From Lepturacanthus savala (lineage: Eukaryota; Chordata; Actinopteri; Scombriformes; Trichiuridae): a DNA stretch of 64,000 nucleotides. Position 1 is the stretch's first letter, and the number at the start of each line of letters is the position of its first letter. Below, in pieces: positions 9,851-22,020 of this stretch. The notes beneath the pieces are model-generated. The model was not told where the DNA came from and did not search any database. It saw only the letters and a list, made by a program, of their open reading frames with translations. Location of the stretch: positions 21,645,654-21,709,653 of the forward strand of contig CM060472.1 of assembly GCA_030544235.1 (NCBI GenBank). The letters are read 5' to 3'. A program made the position numbers and the translations under genes.

Positions 9851-11470
9851 ATTTTTTGCAACTCATGCTATTATGTTTTATTTGTTTGAACATAATCGTT
9901 TTCTACCCTTCCAGGCATCCATTGGCATCCATTCATTTCCAGCTGGTATGAAAATCAGTTAGCAGGCTCATAAAACTAATCCATCACGCTGAACAGCAAT
10001 TCCTCTTTTTTCAGTTTTGAACCAGCCATTTATATATGGAACTTGAAAGTTAGGGAATTTGCTCATTTGCATTGTGATTTTATTGTCTTATTCAATTGCA
10101 ACAGATTCTGTTTTATTTGCATTTTATTATTAAGATATGACACAGCAGCACAACACACCGTTGTTGAGATGCTATATATTAAAATATTGAGCATATGAAA
10201 ACGTTTGCAGATTTCAGCATTTGTAAGTTTTGTCCTGTTTGGTTCCTGTAATATAATAAAAAACTATAATAACATATTGTTAAAAGAAACCAGAAAGAAT
10301 GCAGCCTAGTATCTTAGATTTTCCAGTCTTTGTAGTTACTTTTAATTATTTTAATTATGTTCTTTTTTTGTTTCTCAGATAGCACATCTGTACTTCCTAC
10401 CTGGACTGTCTGGAAAGAACAATAATAGAACTTAATTTACTCATTTTGAATGTTATTATTGAAATATCTTCCTTACATGAGTTCAGTGTCATCTAATCAA
10501 ATAAAAAATAACTTAATTGTCCACCTTTTGTTGTACAAAAGTAGACAATCAGTCATATAAATCAACATTTATATCAGCCAACCCTTTTTTAACAGTTGTT
10601 AGTGCAAAGAACTGAGAAGTGCAGTTGATGGAAAAGTTATCGTTATGGAGACTTCCTCTTACCCTCCAAGAAAATTGATTACACTATATATCTGCCTTAT
10701 ATTCCACATCTCTGACAACTTTGAATTTTTGCCACAAATCTTTCACATCAAACATAAAATATTTTATAAAAAAACAACATATTTTCCAGTTTAAACATAA
10801 AGCTGATTGATGTGATTTCATCCCTCTCTACATCCCAGTTCCTTAAAGCCACTGAGGGACAATTCACATAAGGTGTTTTGCATCAGTCAGCATCAGATAT
10901 GAAATGTAGGAAAACACCATCACTCGTCCCTGCAAGAGGAAGAAAAGAACACATGTTAAAGCGGTGCCCTAAAAGCCTGCGCTGTGCCGCGCTGTTAGAT
11001 GTGAGCAGCCTGGGAAAAGCCTATCTGGACTCCACAGACAGCAGCAGCCTCCAGCTTTGATGGGGAAGCCTCTTTGTAGTTGGCCTGGAGATGGCTTGTT
11101 AGTCAGTAAAAGTGAGGGCTAAATGGCTCCCTAACAGGAAGCAGTTTACACGGTGACGCTCAACCTGCCTGTGGCCCTCTATTGTCCCGAGCCCCATGTC
11201 CCACTTCATTACCATTTCCATAAGAAAGGAACAGTAATTGCCCCTTTTCTTCTGCTGTCCCTTCATCTTGGAGTGTCTCTTCTTTTTTTTTTTTTTTAAC
11301 CCCCTTCCTTCTTCTTCAGTCCCTCTCTGTCAACTACAACCACCCTCTGTTTCTGAGAAGTTACTGCAAACCAGCTGCTGTTTCCTGAAAAATACTTTGG
11401 TACATTTGATACAATTTCATAATGCATAAGTAGTGTATTATCAAGGCGCAGAAACAAAATATTTATTACA
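9851..11470. other. AT-rich intergenic DNA
   Basis: Mostly low-GC. A more balanced patch at 10860-11260 (CTGCGCTGTGCCGCGC, TCCATAAGAAAGGAAC) could be regulatory. No gene is supported. Confidence 0.35.
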
Positions 11471-11473
11471 ATT

Positions 11474-11756
11474 AGGGCTGTACCCTCATAATGGATAAGT
11501 TTAAATGGATTAATCGATCAGTTTAGTGTTAGTAGAGATTTTATGCATTTCTCCTGTTGCATTAGTAATATGAGAGATTATGGGCATATCTTTTGTAAGC
11601 ACAAGATTTACAGAGGCCATTCTGAATTATTGCAGGTAGAAAACCCCAATTTTACAGATTTTTCCACGAAATCAATAATTAGTCATTAATTTGTCATATA
11701 GCTCATTAGTCAAATGATTTAGTCAACTTAGAATTACTTTATTTGAGGACAGCCCT
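11474..11756. mobile_element. hAT-like miniature inverted-repeat element
   Basis: AGGGCTGT at 11474-11481 is matched by ACAGCCCT at 11749-11756. The interior is AT-rich with ATTAATCGATCAG and TTAGTCAACTTAGAATTACT, resembling teleost non-autonomous hAT elements. No clear 8-bp target duplication is visible and there is no transposase. Confidence 0.5.
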
Positions 11757-12980
11757 CGTTTGAATTAAGACTATGGTGTAAATGAAGCTATAACACTGGT
11801 TTCGGTATCCAACTACCTTTTAGTACAGAGCAGGTCCAAAGCAAGCATGAAACAGTGTCTGTGTTGGAGGTCCTGAGGCTCTCTTGACCTCTGACCTGAC
11901 CTCAGATGGAGGACATGTCTGCTTAGGTTACCGACTGATTGATGCAGAGAATACCTGTTTGCCCATGTAACTTAAAAAAAAATGCAAGAAATGAAAAGGC
12001 CAAATAAATTGGACTCACATTTAAGCTTTTTATTGATCCTTTTTTCTTTTGTTAGGTTATCATTCTCACTTTAATACATAGTTTGTTTTATTTTCATTTT
12101 TTACACAATCCTTATTCACTGTGCTTTTTGATCTTATTTTGCTACCCTGATATTGCCGGAAAACAAATTTTTGCTACAGAAATAACCTGTGTAGACTGCT
12201 ATTTATGTCTGAATGAGACCTATGAATGTATTTCTATACATTGTAGGCGCTGGTGTAAATAGTTGTTTTTCTATTTATTTACAGGCTATATGAATTGTGT
12301 TTTTTTCTCTCCGTAATGCACAAATTATTCATCTCATCTGTGCTGTCAAGCTGATGATTTGTAACTTTTCATTTTTGAGAATCCAGCTCATCTATATACA
12401 ACAGAGTTCAGCGTGCTGATTGATTATTTGTTTGTCGGGAAGCATCCAATGAGATTTGGAGAAACATCAATGGTCCCTGTGGGAAAACTGGATCACTGCA
12501 GCAGATAATTCAGCGAGAAAACAGACAATGAATAACGATAGGAATTAGTGTAATAAGTCATGTACGATTTCTACACCGTTCTAGGCAATCATACGTGAAA
12601 AATAAACACGCGTAGGATTTTTCCGATAAACGGTGCAAATTCACAGGGATTTGGCGATAAATACACACCTGGGAAAATAGAAACATGACAAACGAGCAGC
12701 TGGAATCAACACTTGAGCATCAAGGCCAAGAGGACACACACACTCTCACACCATGACCCATCACTGCCTTCCCTCACTTTGAACTTCCAAGGTGAGAACA
12801 GAATGAATCTATGCAGAGAGAACGATCGACAGCCTTTGAGTCAGTAATCCTATCAAGAGCAGCGCGGATACATGCAAACAACCAAAGACAAACATGTTGT
12901 TTCACACGTGAGCTTGGTGGGATACCCAGATCCTGCCGAGTGATATAGGTTATATTATACTGATATAGTATGTCACGTAT
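11757..12980. other. Intergenic DNA, no feature recognised
   Basis: AT-rich. A patch at 12590-12690 with some CpG (AATAAACACGCGTAGG, TTTGGCGATAAATAC) is slightly unusual but not interpretable alone. Confidence 0.35.
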
Positions 12981-12999
12981 TAATGTGTTTTAAGGGCAG

Positions 13000-13400
13000 C
13001 TCTGACACGAATAAAATTCTGGCTCCTCAGTTTCCTGAGTCCCTGCATGGGAAGGCTGCAGGTAGTGCTGCTGTCAAGGGAAGGGGAGGGCCGCCGGACC
13101 CCCTACGTGAGTTCAACTGTTTTAATCATGGCCCCATGCGGACCCTGACAAAAGAGCCAGGTCGGAATCACCGTCTGCTCTTTTGTTGCAGGGGGAGCCA
13201 CCGAGGCTGAGGCCGGGCCGCAGGCTCAGCCACTAGCTCCCTTCACCACAGTAGGCCTCCTGTTTATTTGCTTTGGGGATTGTTTCATCCCAGGTGACAG
13301 TAAAGGTAGCCGGTTTCCCGGGATGATGTCTTGCATGGTGATCATGTTTTTTTTTTTGTTTTGTTTTTTACCAGGCTCGCACAGCTTAGCATAGCTGGGA
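13000..13400. promoter_or_regulatory. Candidate conserved non-coding block
   Basis: A GC-balanced 400-bp block between AT-rich flanks, with SOX-like ACAAAAGAG and CTTTTGTTGC, and GTTTATTTGCTTTGG (FOX-like). It has no coding signature on either strand and no repeat similarity that I recognise. Confidence 0.3.
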
Positions 13401-13574
13401 AATGCCTTCATTCAGAAAGAAAAAAATACAAAGCAAAAACAACTACGAATTGCATTTGTAACAATATAAGGTAAATCCTGAAGTTTAATTATTTTGTAAT
13501 AGTCTAAGTTCTGTTTGGTGACATTAGCAGCAGCATATATTGTGCTATTTATACAATCAGACAAACATTATCCA

Positions 13575-13697
<123 letters not shown>

Positions 13698-13699
13698 GT

Positions 13700-15180
13700 T
13701 TATGAGTTGTTTAATGCATTTCCTTCCCATTAACATAATGTTGGTGTAATTTAAAACCTACACTGATTACTTCCCTGTTTACTCTAAAGAGTCTTCTTCT
13801 CTGCTGCTGGCTCTGCTGTTTCTTAGTGCTTTACCACCACCGACTGCCAATCAGTGAAATAGCAGGAAGCAGGGAAGAAGACTTAGGCATTTCTTTTTTT
13901 TCTCTCTAATAAAATCCAGACCCTGATTGGCTGCAGCTTTAATCACTACTGATGCTGCTCTTTAAATCTGCCCCTTGAAAGTTCCCTGTAAGTAGCTTGA
14001 AAGTTCGATCACCTTTTTACAGACTGTTGACATATTAATGGAAGCCCATTTCTGCTAAGCCAATAAAAAGACTCTCACACACTCACACAAACATCAAATT
14101 TGTAGTAGATTTTTGTTTGACTTATAGATTTCACCTCACAACTTTATTCAACACATTTTTTTTATACCGCTTATCTTTTCATCAAAATTTATTTAATTTT
14201 TCTGACAGAAATTAGTTTCTATACACATCACACTTATATACTGTATCTTATTTTTTCCCAACATTTCATCATGAGGCTTAATATAAGATTGAAATTACCA
14301 TTGCATTGTCACCTAGAATGTAAATACAGAATTATTTGAAAAGTGGAGTTGATCGATTTGATTTAAAAAAAAAACAAAAAAAACTGACACACACTGACTG
14401 AAATGCTGCATTGGAGACAACTAATTTGTTTAACATCAGACAAATGATGCCGCTCAAATGAGCCACCTGATTAATATTGATCGCTGGGTCTCATGAATGA
14501 ATACAAGCTCTCCCCTGTCACTTCTGCTGCTTTGAAGGAGCCACAGCTGCCGACACTCTTTCGAGGTTTGGTGACATTTTCATTGATCCTCACAGTGATC
14601 TCTGGCTAAATGGCCCCCTGGTGTTTATTACAGAGGAGGACAGAGAGGAAAACATCTGTACAAATGAGCAGGAGACAAAAGAAAAAAGGTCCACTCAGGC
14701 CACAGATGCAGCTGTCCAGGGAAACATGTAAAAGGAGTTTTTTTAAATAAGGTGACTGGTCATGTTGACAGCTGCCCATGCATGTGCATTTCCAACTTTA
14801 GTTTTTGCTTACCTTCATGGGTTATTCAGTCTCTAAATAATACATGGTCACCCTCTGCTGGCCACAGTGGATACCTCCATGTCCTATTTATTGGTAGGCA
14901 TATTCTCAAGCATCAGCTTTCCATATTACTGTGCATTATGCTGAATACAATAATTCATTCTGCTCTGAATGTGAAATCCAAACAATGTGCAATGCGGCTC
15001 CCCCCGACCCTCCAACAGACTGCACAAGATTGATGATAAATAAGCCACAAATCATATAGAGAGGCAACAAAAATGCAAGTGTCTCTCCCGCAGTTTCCCT
15101 TCCCCGCGCCTGCTTTGTCCCCACGAATATTACACTGAGAATCAAATTACAGGCGCTGGGGTTTTGTGAATGATTGATAT
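13700..15180. other. Intergenic DNA with a possible regulatory patch
   Basis: AT-rich overall. The stretch 14440-14660 has balanced composition with GATTAATATTGATCG and CATTGATCCTCAC homeodomain-type sites and may be a short conserved element. There is no gene and no clear repeat. Confidence 0.3.
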
Positions 15181-16060
15181 ATTGTAACAGCATTCAGTAA
15201 ACATGACGACAAGATGTTTTATTCATGAAGGGTTAGATAAACAATAAAATCTCGGCTGAAACATGAACACCCGCAGAACAATGGATTCACGAGGGTTTGC
15301 GAACACATTACATTATTGTATAATCGTACATTCTTAGTGTTATCGCTTTAAAATATATACATTTCCCCCCTGTCTGGATGTAATTTGAATTTTGATGTCA
15401 GCAGCAAGCAGTGAAAAAAAAAGAAACTTCTGCTTTTAAGATTTGAGCTCAGAGAGAAACATTTTTGAACACATCTCATCAGGCTTTATGGAATTCATAC
15501 GCATTAGTGGGTTTTGCGTTCGCGTTGAGCCTCTTTCCCACTCTTTGAATTGGACACTTTCATTTGCACCGGTCTGCCCAAACCATGACAAACAGATGCA
15601 TTAGATCCCTAATTGCCGAGATTACCAATGAGATGCCTTATGAGTTACCGGGGTTGCCTCCTAGGATTGAAAGCCCCGACGAATTTGCATAGGAGGTAAT
15701 TGAATTGCCTGCAGTGAGGGAGAGAGGGGACGTGCTACGCATTACAGCCCAATTGGCTTCTTTGAGAGTGTGGCATGAAAAGCCATTTTCAAGCGCTGGA
15801 TGCCAAAGGTTGGCTCTCTCATTCGTGTAGAGTCCACTTCTCGCAGCCTTTCCCATCCACTCCAGTGTTTCTTCGAGCTGGTTGATGGCTGTTGAATGGG
15901 TTACGTTCGGGGGGGCCCTCGTACTTATGGGGAAATGACCAATCACTCTTTCATCTGGAAATCCTGAGAACAGCCACAGCAGAAGGATGGGGAGGGGCGG
16001 GTTGCACAAGATTAACTAGAGCTGCACGACTCTCTAAGGCCCGGTTGAGAAATGCATTGG
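15181..16060. promoter_or_regulatory. Large candidate conserved non-coding element
   Basis: About 880 bp almost free of low-complexity sequence, unlike its surroundings. It is rich in compact homeodomain and POU-type sites (AATTTGCATAGG, TAATTGAATTGCC, CCCTAATTGCCGAG) and CCAAT-type sites (GACCAATCAC). A 123-codon minus-strand open frame (16009-15638) crosses it but resembles no protein family and lacks coding character. This is the densest such block in the intergenic region. Function and conservation are inferred from texture only. Confidence 0.4.
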
Positions 16061-17600
16061 GACAGTGGTGAGATGTACATGTCATATGTTATCTACATGT
16101 GCAAATTGAATGTACTGATGAGATGAAATGAAGAACCTCCACACAGCTACACACTCATGCACTGTGGACATTTTGTATGCTGTGTTAATGTGAATATAAC
16201 ACACTTTTCTTACATCTATATATGAATCCCAATATGCAACAAAGTAATGGGTTTTCTGAATGTTATTTATTGGCACTTTGAGACATCGAAATGCATTTTC
16301 CTCTCATTTCTTGCTGCCGTATTTCATATATTTTCATATTTTTTTGTTTTGAGTATATATATTTTTTTTCGATCCCTTTCCCTCATATCATATTACAGAC
16401 ATTGCATTGCAGTAATGACATAACCCACGTATGCTTTTTAGTCATTTATTTTCTTAACATGTATTATAGAAATCAAGTGGCAACATGTGAAAGGACCTTA
16501 AACTGTAAAGCCACCAACAGCCACTAGATGCTCCACTTGACTCCTGTTCAAAAAGCCTCAACTTCTATCTAGAAATACTCTATTTTTTTTTATTTCAAGC
16601 CATTATGGTCTCAATCAATAAATTGGAGCAATCTGTAAATGTGCTAGAGGTCATTTTGAAAATGAGCACTCTATTCACAAGTTTTGAAGACTTGTTATCA
16701 TTATTATTATTATTTGATGATGACTTCTAGACTTGTTAGCACAATTTAGCTAAAATAGCTAATATTGGCCCAAGTGTGCAGCACTCTGTGTTCCCAGCAA
16801 GTGTGACACTCCTGTTCATAGACTATAAATCTGTTTGGCTTGGCCCCTTACTTCTTAATAAAGGAATAATCCAGCATTTAGGAAACCATCGACCCACTGC
16901 AACGCGGCGTAAAGTGATTACATTTGTCACCAGGATGAAAACGGGAAAACAATTTACAATCGATCAATCAATCAATCCTAATTTGTCACATGTGATCACA
17001 GTGAAGTGTAATCCCAATTTGCACAACAAACAGCTCAAATCAGTAACAATTAGAAATAATCAACAAATTAGCAACAATATATGTGTGTGATTGGAATGGG
17101 GGGGGGGGGGGGCAGTCCCTGGCAGTGATCTCCTCCAGGTCCCCCCAGTGCCTTTGTCAAATAATATTCATGAAAATTTCACACAAAAAAAACAGAAAGC
17201 ATAGCTCTCAAAACATGTGTGACAAATAATCTAATAAATAAACTTAATGTCTAAGAGATGGGGTTGCATCAATACCGCACACATCTCAGCAGGAAATCCA
17301 AAGAATGAAAACAGAAATAAGCAGTTTAAATGGGTTTAATGCGCAGAGCAATTTCTTGGTCGGCAGCAGAGACTTCATAGAAACTTGTTGTCTGCTTTCT
17401 GCAAAAAAAAAACATATCAGTATATCTCCTTTAATGTCAAAGTATGATTTTATAGGAAATATTAATGTTACACAGTGTGTTTGTCTTTTGTTTGGGGATC
17501 TCACTCACAATATAAAATGAAATAAAGGAGGCCTATTATCCAGATGGCTTCAAGCAGTGGGAATGATGTGACAGTAAAAATAATATTCATTTCCCTATAT
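16061..17600. other. AT-rich intergenic DNA with a 15-G run
   Basis: Low-GC sequence. An uninterrupted run of 15 G residues lies at 17098-17112, and TTAT repeats lie near 16700. No gene or clear transposon. Confidence 0.4.
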
Positions 17601-18030
17601 ACTGCCCTTTATGCATCATCCTGATTCCTGTCAGCACGGATGGACAACAGATGAATCCCCCCCCCCCCTGCTTTTTTTTTTTTCATTTGCTGCCTCCGTA
17701 TCACTTTTGTCATTATAGACCACTGAAAAGGAAACATACCCCGCTCCCTATTTATTTTTAGTCCCGGGCCTCGAATGGGAATGAGGCCGATTACACTTCC
17801 AAGATTGACAATTTTATGCTGCCAAATTAAAAGAACCCTCTGAATTAGCGAGATAATTGCATGCAATCTCCCTTTAATGGGGCTGTCAGTGATTACTGTC
17901 TGCCTCGACCAACCCTATCAGTGACAGGGGAGGGGAGTGCGCTGAAATGAAATGTCAATCATATTAGCATAAATGAGTAAATTAGTGCGAGTGGCTCATT
18001 GTCAGAGCGAATCAGTCCTGACGTGCCCCC
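17601..18030. promoter_or_regulatory. Candidate conserved non-coding element
   Basis: A motif-dense block with CGATTACACTTCC, GCGAGATAATTGCATGCAA, GGGGCTGTCAGTGATTACTG and CATATTAGCATAAATGAG, giving several homeodomain, POU and PBX/MEIS-like cores (TGACAG, TGTCAATCAT). It is bounded on the right by a CA microsatellite. Confidence 0.35.
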
Positions 18031-18032
18031 CC

Positions 18033-18035
<3 letters not shown>

Positions 18036-18071
<36 letters not shown>
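18036..18071. repeat. (CA)n microsatellite
   Basis: About 35 bp of pure CA following a C-rich run. It accounts for the Val-Cys repeat frames seen on the minus strand. Confidence 0.95.
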
Positions 18072-18693
18072 ACTCTGACCAGCGGTGGGGGGACTGACAG
18101 TGTGAGGAAGGAGGGATGAAGAAGAAGCAAACACAGGGAGAGGGAGCGAGAGAGAGAGACAAAGAAATTACATGTGAGCACATGGCGCTGACAGCTTATG
18201 AGATGTACAATTATTATCTTCAACCGGTGAAGCACATCGTTGTGGCAAAGAGCAGTTGACAACAATTTATCTTCATCTTCTCGTGTTCTCTTCCCAGGAT
18301 GTTGGTCGCCGCCGGTTGCAGGCCCCCGACTGCAGCCTTCACGTTCGCTGAGGCGCTCTTGAGAAGATGAGGTTTTAGGAAGTTCTGAAGATGGGCTTTT
18401 AAGTGCAGTTCCCCCAATATTTGCTTAAGATTATTCTCTCCCTCTCACATGCCTCTCTTTGTTTCTCAAAGTTCCTCAAACATGACTCTTTCTGACAATC
18501 ACAATGCAAACAGGGTTAAAGAGGAACTTTCCACAATCTCACTGCAACTCAAACAATTTCAAGCAATGATGAATTAATAATTGACTTCAAATTTAAGACT
18601 TGTGTGGTTAACGGGTAAAACCTTCACTGTAGAATCTATAATATTTATGTAAGTCCCCTTAATAGCACCTTCTTATGGTAATAGTTTCTTGCC
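18072..18693. other. Intergenic DNA between microsatellite and Tc1 cluster
   Basis: The patch 18165-18420 has balanced composition (TTCAACCGGTGAAGC, TGGTCGCCGCCGGTTGC) and may be a short conserved element. The remainder is plain. Confidence 0.3.
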
Positions 18694-19162
18694 TATTATC
18701 TGGCCAAAAAAGTCACTACCTGGATTTAACTAAGTAAGAAAAGTCTCCTATTGGATAATTTCTACATGGGTGATTATCTTTCAGGTGGCAATACATTTTT
18801 TAAGCCCAAATGATGCAATGAGTAGCTTTTTTATTTCTTAAACATCTATGTGGAAAGACACATCACATGGTTGTGGAAAAGATGTTGGTCTGTTTGAGAA
18901 GAGTCGAATCATTGGCATCAAGCAGAGAGAACATCTGAAGAGATTTCAGAAACTACTAAACTACCTGTGCAGGTTCTCAATATCTTGTTCAGACCAAAGC
19001 AACTGGACTTCTCTGTTGGTTTGAACACATTATTGGTCCAAAACTGGAAGGCCAATGGGGAACCAGAGTGATGGGTGTATCAGGGTAAGACGAGAAGCAG
19101 ATGAAGTGAATGACCAGGTTATTCCATTGATGGATTGTTTATTCCCTGATGGCGCCAACATA

Positions 19163-19695
19163 CATTACTGTTTAAAAATTTGGGGTCACAGAAATGTCCT
19201 TATTTTTTAAAGAAAAGCACTGTTTTTTTCCGATGAAGATAACTTTAAACTAATCATAAATACACTCTATACATTGCTAATGTGGTAAATGACTATTCTA
19301 GCTGCAATCTCTGGTTTTTGGGGCAATATCTACATAGGTGCATTTCCAGCAACTATCACTCCAATGTTCTAATGGTACATTGTCATCTTGTAATGACATT
19401 AGGAATTCATTTTGTGCCTTTTGGTTAATGAGATACAGTCCCTTGCAATAGTATTCATACTCATTTTCACATTTTTATCACATTACAACCACAAAAACCT
19501 AATTGTATTTTATTGGTATTTTATGTGACAGACCAACACAAAGTAGTGAATAATTGTGGTTGCTCATTGCATCAAAAGGCTAATGTAATAAAATTTTCTA
19601 TTCATTTTACAACTCATGGTGGTAAATAAAAATGTAACTTTTCATGGAAAACACTAAATTGTCTGGGTGACAATCCAAACTTTTGAACAGTCGTG
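19163..19695 (-). mobile_element. Tc1-type miniature element (family B, copy 2), inserted in family C
   Basis: Flanked by TA at 19161-19162 and 19696-19697, a clean target duplication inside family C. It is the reverse orientation of the copy at 9048-9391, sharing AATGGTACA, GGTAAATGACTATTCTAGCT and GAAAACACTAAATTGTCTGG. It is itself split between 19383 and 19559 by a 175-bp insert that ends in 123 bp of family A. Confidence 0.85.
19436..19558 (+). mobile_element. Left terminal piece of Tc1 family A, inside family B
   Basis: It begins CAGTCCCTTGCAATAGTATT after a TA and reads through the typical terminal sequence of a common fish/frog Tc1 family (GACAGACCAACACAAAGTAG). It stops abruptly at AATTGTGG, and family B resumes at the next base. 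The 52 bp before it (19384-19435) are not recognised. Confidence 0.8.
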
Positions 19696-20004
19696 TATTC
19701 CAAGATGACGATGCCAGGATGCCATGGATTGGCCGCCACAGAGTTCAGAACTTCACCTCATCGAGAACCTTTGATGAGTGTTGAAGAAGACTTTGTGCAG
19801 TGGTCCGACTCTGCCATCATCAATACAAGATTTTGGTAAAAAATGAATGCAACACTGGATGGAAATACATTTTGTGACATTACAGAAGCTTATCGAAACA
19901 ATGCCACAACAAATGTGTGCCATAATTAAAGCTAAAGGCTGTCCAATGAAATGTGTTTGTGACCTACTTTTTGGGTGTGACTTTGGGTGTGGCCTGTCAG
20001 GGTA

Positions 20005-20690
20005 TTATGTGTAGCGTGCATACAGTGTATATTCAGCCCATTAGCTTTGTTACTTCTAACTCAATCCATCACTCACATAATTGGCAAATAAAGTCCACCT
20101 GTGTGTTTAATCTCAGCATAAATACAGGTGTTCTGTGATGGCCTCAGAGGTTTGTTAAAGAACATTAATAAAGAAACAGCATCATGAAGACCAGGGAACA
20201 CACCAGACATGTCAGAGATAAAGTGGTGGAGAAGTTTAAAGTAGGATTATCTTATAAAAACCCATCCCCAGCTTTAAAAATCCTAAACATCCCGCCAGAG
20301 CTAAAGGGAACGGTTTAGATCAAAGCATATTCATGTGTTAGAACGGCCCAGTCGAAGTCCAGAACTAAATCCTGTTTAGAATCTGCAGCAAGGCTTGAAA
20401 ATTGCTGTTCAAAGAAGTGACTGACCTGGAGCTATTTCACAAAGAAGAATGGGCAAAGATTGCAGCCTCTAGATGTGTAAAGCTAGTACAGACATCTCCC
20501 AAAAGACTCGCAGCTGTAATTGCAGCAAAAGGTGGTTCGACAAAGTATAGACTCAGAGGGGCTGAATACATATACGCGCCACACTTCTTAGTATTTTGTA
20601 AAAATTGACCACCACATATAATTTTCCTTCTATTTTACAATTATGCACTCTATTTTAGTTGGTCTATACATAAATTTTGTAAGGCGCTAT
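20005..20690 (+). mobile_element. Tc1 family A body and right end, degenerate
   Basis: It starts in the sub-terminal region of the family (TGTGTAGCGTGCATAC), abutting the end of family C, and continues through the transposase start to the right terminal repeat (GTTGGTCTATACATAAA, then TTTGTAAGGCGCT). The right repeat is shortened by a deletion. Compared with A-left at 19436-19558, only about 60 bp of the family sequence appears to be missing between the two pieces. Confidence 0.85.
20184..20547 (+). pseudogene. Tc1-like transposase remnant (family A)
   Basis: It begins MKTREHTRHVRDKVVEKFK, the N-terminal helix-turn-helix start of Tc1-like transposases, then jumps by a large internal deletion to the C-terminal DDE-domain tail (EEWAKIAASRCVKLVQ, AAVIAAKGGSTKY). 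Stops and frameshifts lie between, and the normal stop after STKY is changed to a sense codon. The gene is dead. Confidence 0.8.
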
Positions 20691-21330
20691 TTGTTGTCTG
20701 GCTGTACCTCACTAGGTTGTACATTTCATTAAATCAATCACAATCATATTGGGTGACACTAACTCAGGATGCAGTGACAGTGTCCTTGCAAAATCATGTC
20801 GGGGGATCGCGACATTATATAAAATCCCCACTAGAGGAAATTCCCACAAATAACAATGACACATTGACTGTTATATGACTTTTACTGATAAAAAATGACA
20901 AATATGACAATTTTCAGTTTATAAGTTTCTAGCTCAGAGGTTGTACTTGTTGTTCCACACTGCCCAACTGATAATTCTTTATTAACCAGTCGTATTGTTA
21001 CCCCAATTCCAAGAATTAGGATTCACACAAGAGGTTGATTATATTGAATTTATACAAATTTGTAGTCCTTCAGTGAAGGTCCAGAAACACTGGTTCCTAC
21101 AGTTCCCCTAATGCAACCAATCTGTTTGTGACAGACTTTTTCTTATAAATTAGTTTTCTCTTAGGCCAGGCGGAGATCAATCCAGTGACACCATGAGGGT
21201 TATTTTCTCAGACTTGTCAGAGCTCCTCAGAGTCACAGAAGGCATTGCACAACAGTTTTCACAGACTAGGTACTAAACTGTGTAGCTGCCATCAGAGTCA
21301 GCTATTTAGGTTCATTTAAATTCATTAAGG
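20691..21330. other. Intergenic DNA, no feature recognised
   Basis: AT-rich sequence between the Tc1 cluster and the SINE. No gene or repeat end is recognised. Confidence 0.35.
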
Positions 21331-21540
21331 GTGACATGGGTAGTGCTGTTGCCTCACAGCAAGAAGGTCGCAGGTTCAAGATCTTTACCTTCTTTGCATG
21401 TTCCTACAGTGCAAAAACATGCTGGGGTTAATTGGAGACTCTAAATTGCCCATAGGTGTGAGTGAATGGTATGTGTATCCTTGTCTCTCACCTGTAATGT
21501 GCTGGGATTGGCTTCAGCAGACCCCCAGTGTAAGTATATA
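21331..21540 (+). mobile_element. tRNA-derived SINE-like repeat, copy 1
   Basis: It contains GTTGCCTCACAGCAAGAAGG and GGTTCAAGATC (B-box-like), then TTAATTGGAGACTCTAAATT, in the order of a very common teleost SINE-type repeat. The second copy at 30306 shares the same blocks. This copy is internally shortened. It carries an exact T-box half-site AGGTGTGA at 21454-21461. Confidence 0.75.
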
Positions 21541-22020
21541 TGTAAATATGAGTCCAGTATAAAAGTAGCAGATGAAAGAAAAAGAAATAATTGTCCTTAA
21601 CTCTTTAGTTAATAAGGCCTAGTTAGTTAATAAATGCCTATGAGTTGAAGATCACCTTGTGTCAAGACTGAACAGGAATTATACTGATCTTTAGCTGTAC
21701 AATTAGGTGCAGCAAAAGGACACTGAAACAGTTTCTTTTTTTTATTTTTGTTTTCTCGTGAACAAAATATCTACTGTATCTCCTATAACTTCTAGCACTT
21801 TTAGTCCAAGTTCTCTCTCACACACACGGATACACACGCTCGCATTCATTCACAGCTCCTTCCTTTACAATTTCCCACAGGCACTGGGAACTGAGTGTAA
21901 ATCAAGGCTAAATTCCTCCAGTTCGACAATTCATTTGTCCACAGGCTTGTTAGGCAGGAAGGAGGAGGAGAGGGAGCGTGTGTCAATAAATCATCTGACG
22001 CCTGGCTATATTTATGCCCA
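21541..22020. other. Intergenic DNA
   Basis: AT-rich on the left, rising in GC toward 21900. No gene is supported. Confidence 0.3.

Larger units (their letters stand above)
18694..20004 (+). mobile_element. Tc1/mariner element family C, degenerate and interrupted
   Basis: The left part, 18694-19162, starts with a Tc1-type terminal sequence (TCTGGCCAAAAAAGTCACTA) and carries transposase coding remnants broken by deletions and stops. The right part, 19698-20004, resumes exactly where the left stopped (TTCCAAGATGACGATGCCAG) and encodes remnants of the DDE-domain C-terminus (WPPQSP-like, then ending AKGCPMKC-like). A family B miniature element interrupts it at a TA dinucleotide. The right end is GTGTGGCCTGTCAGGGTA. 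The copy is inactive. Confidence 0.85.

Noticed and set aside
15638..16009. 123-codon minus-strand open frame
   Set aside because: No family similarity. It lies in a motif-dense non-coding block where stop-poor frames arise by composition, and no splice partners are evident.
18694..20690. Active transposase gene
   Set aside because: All transposase frames are broken by internal deletions, stops and insertions.
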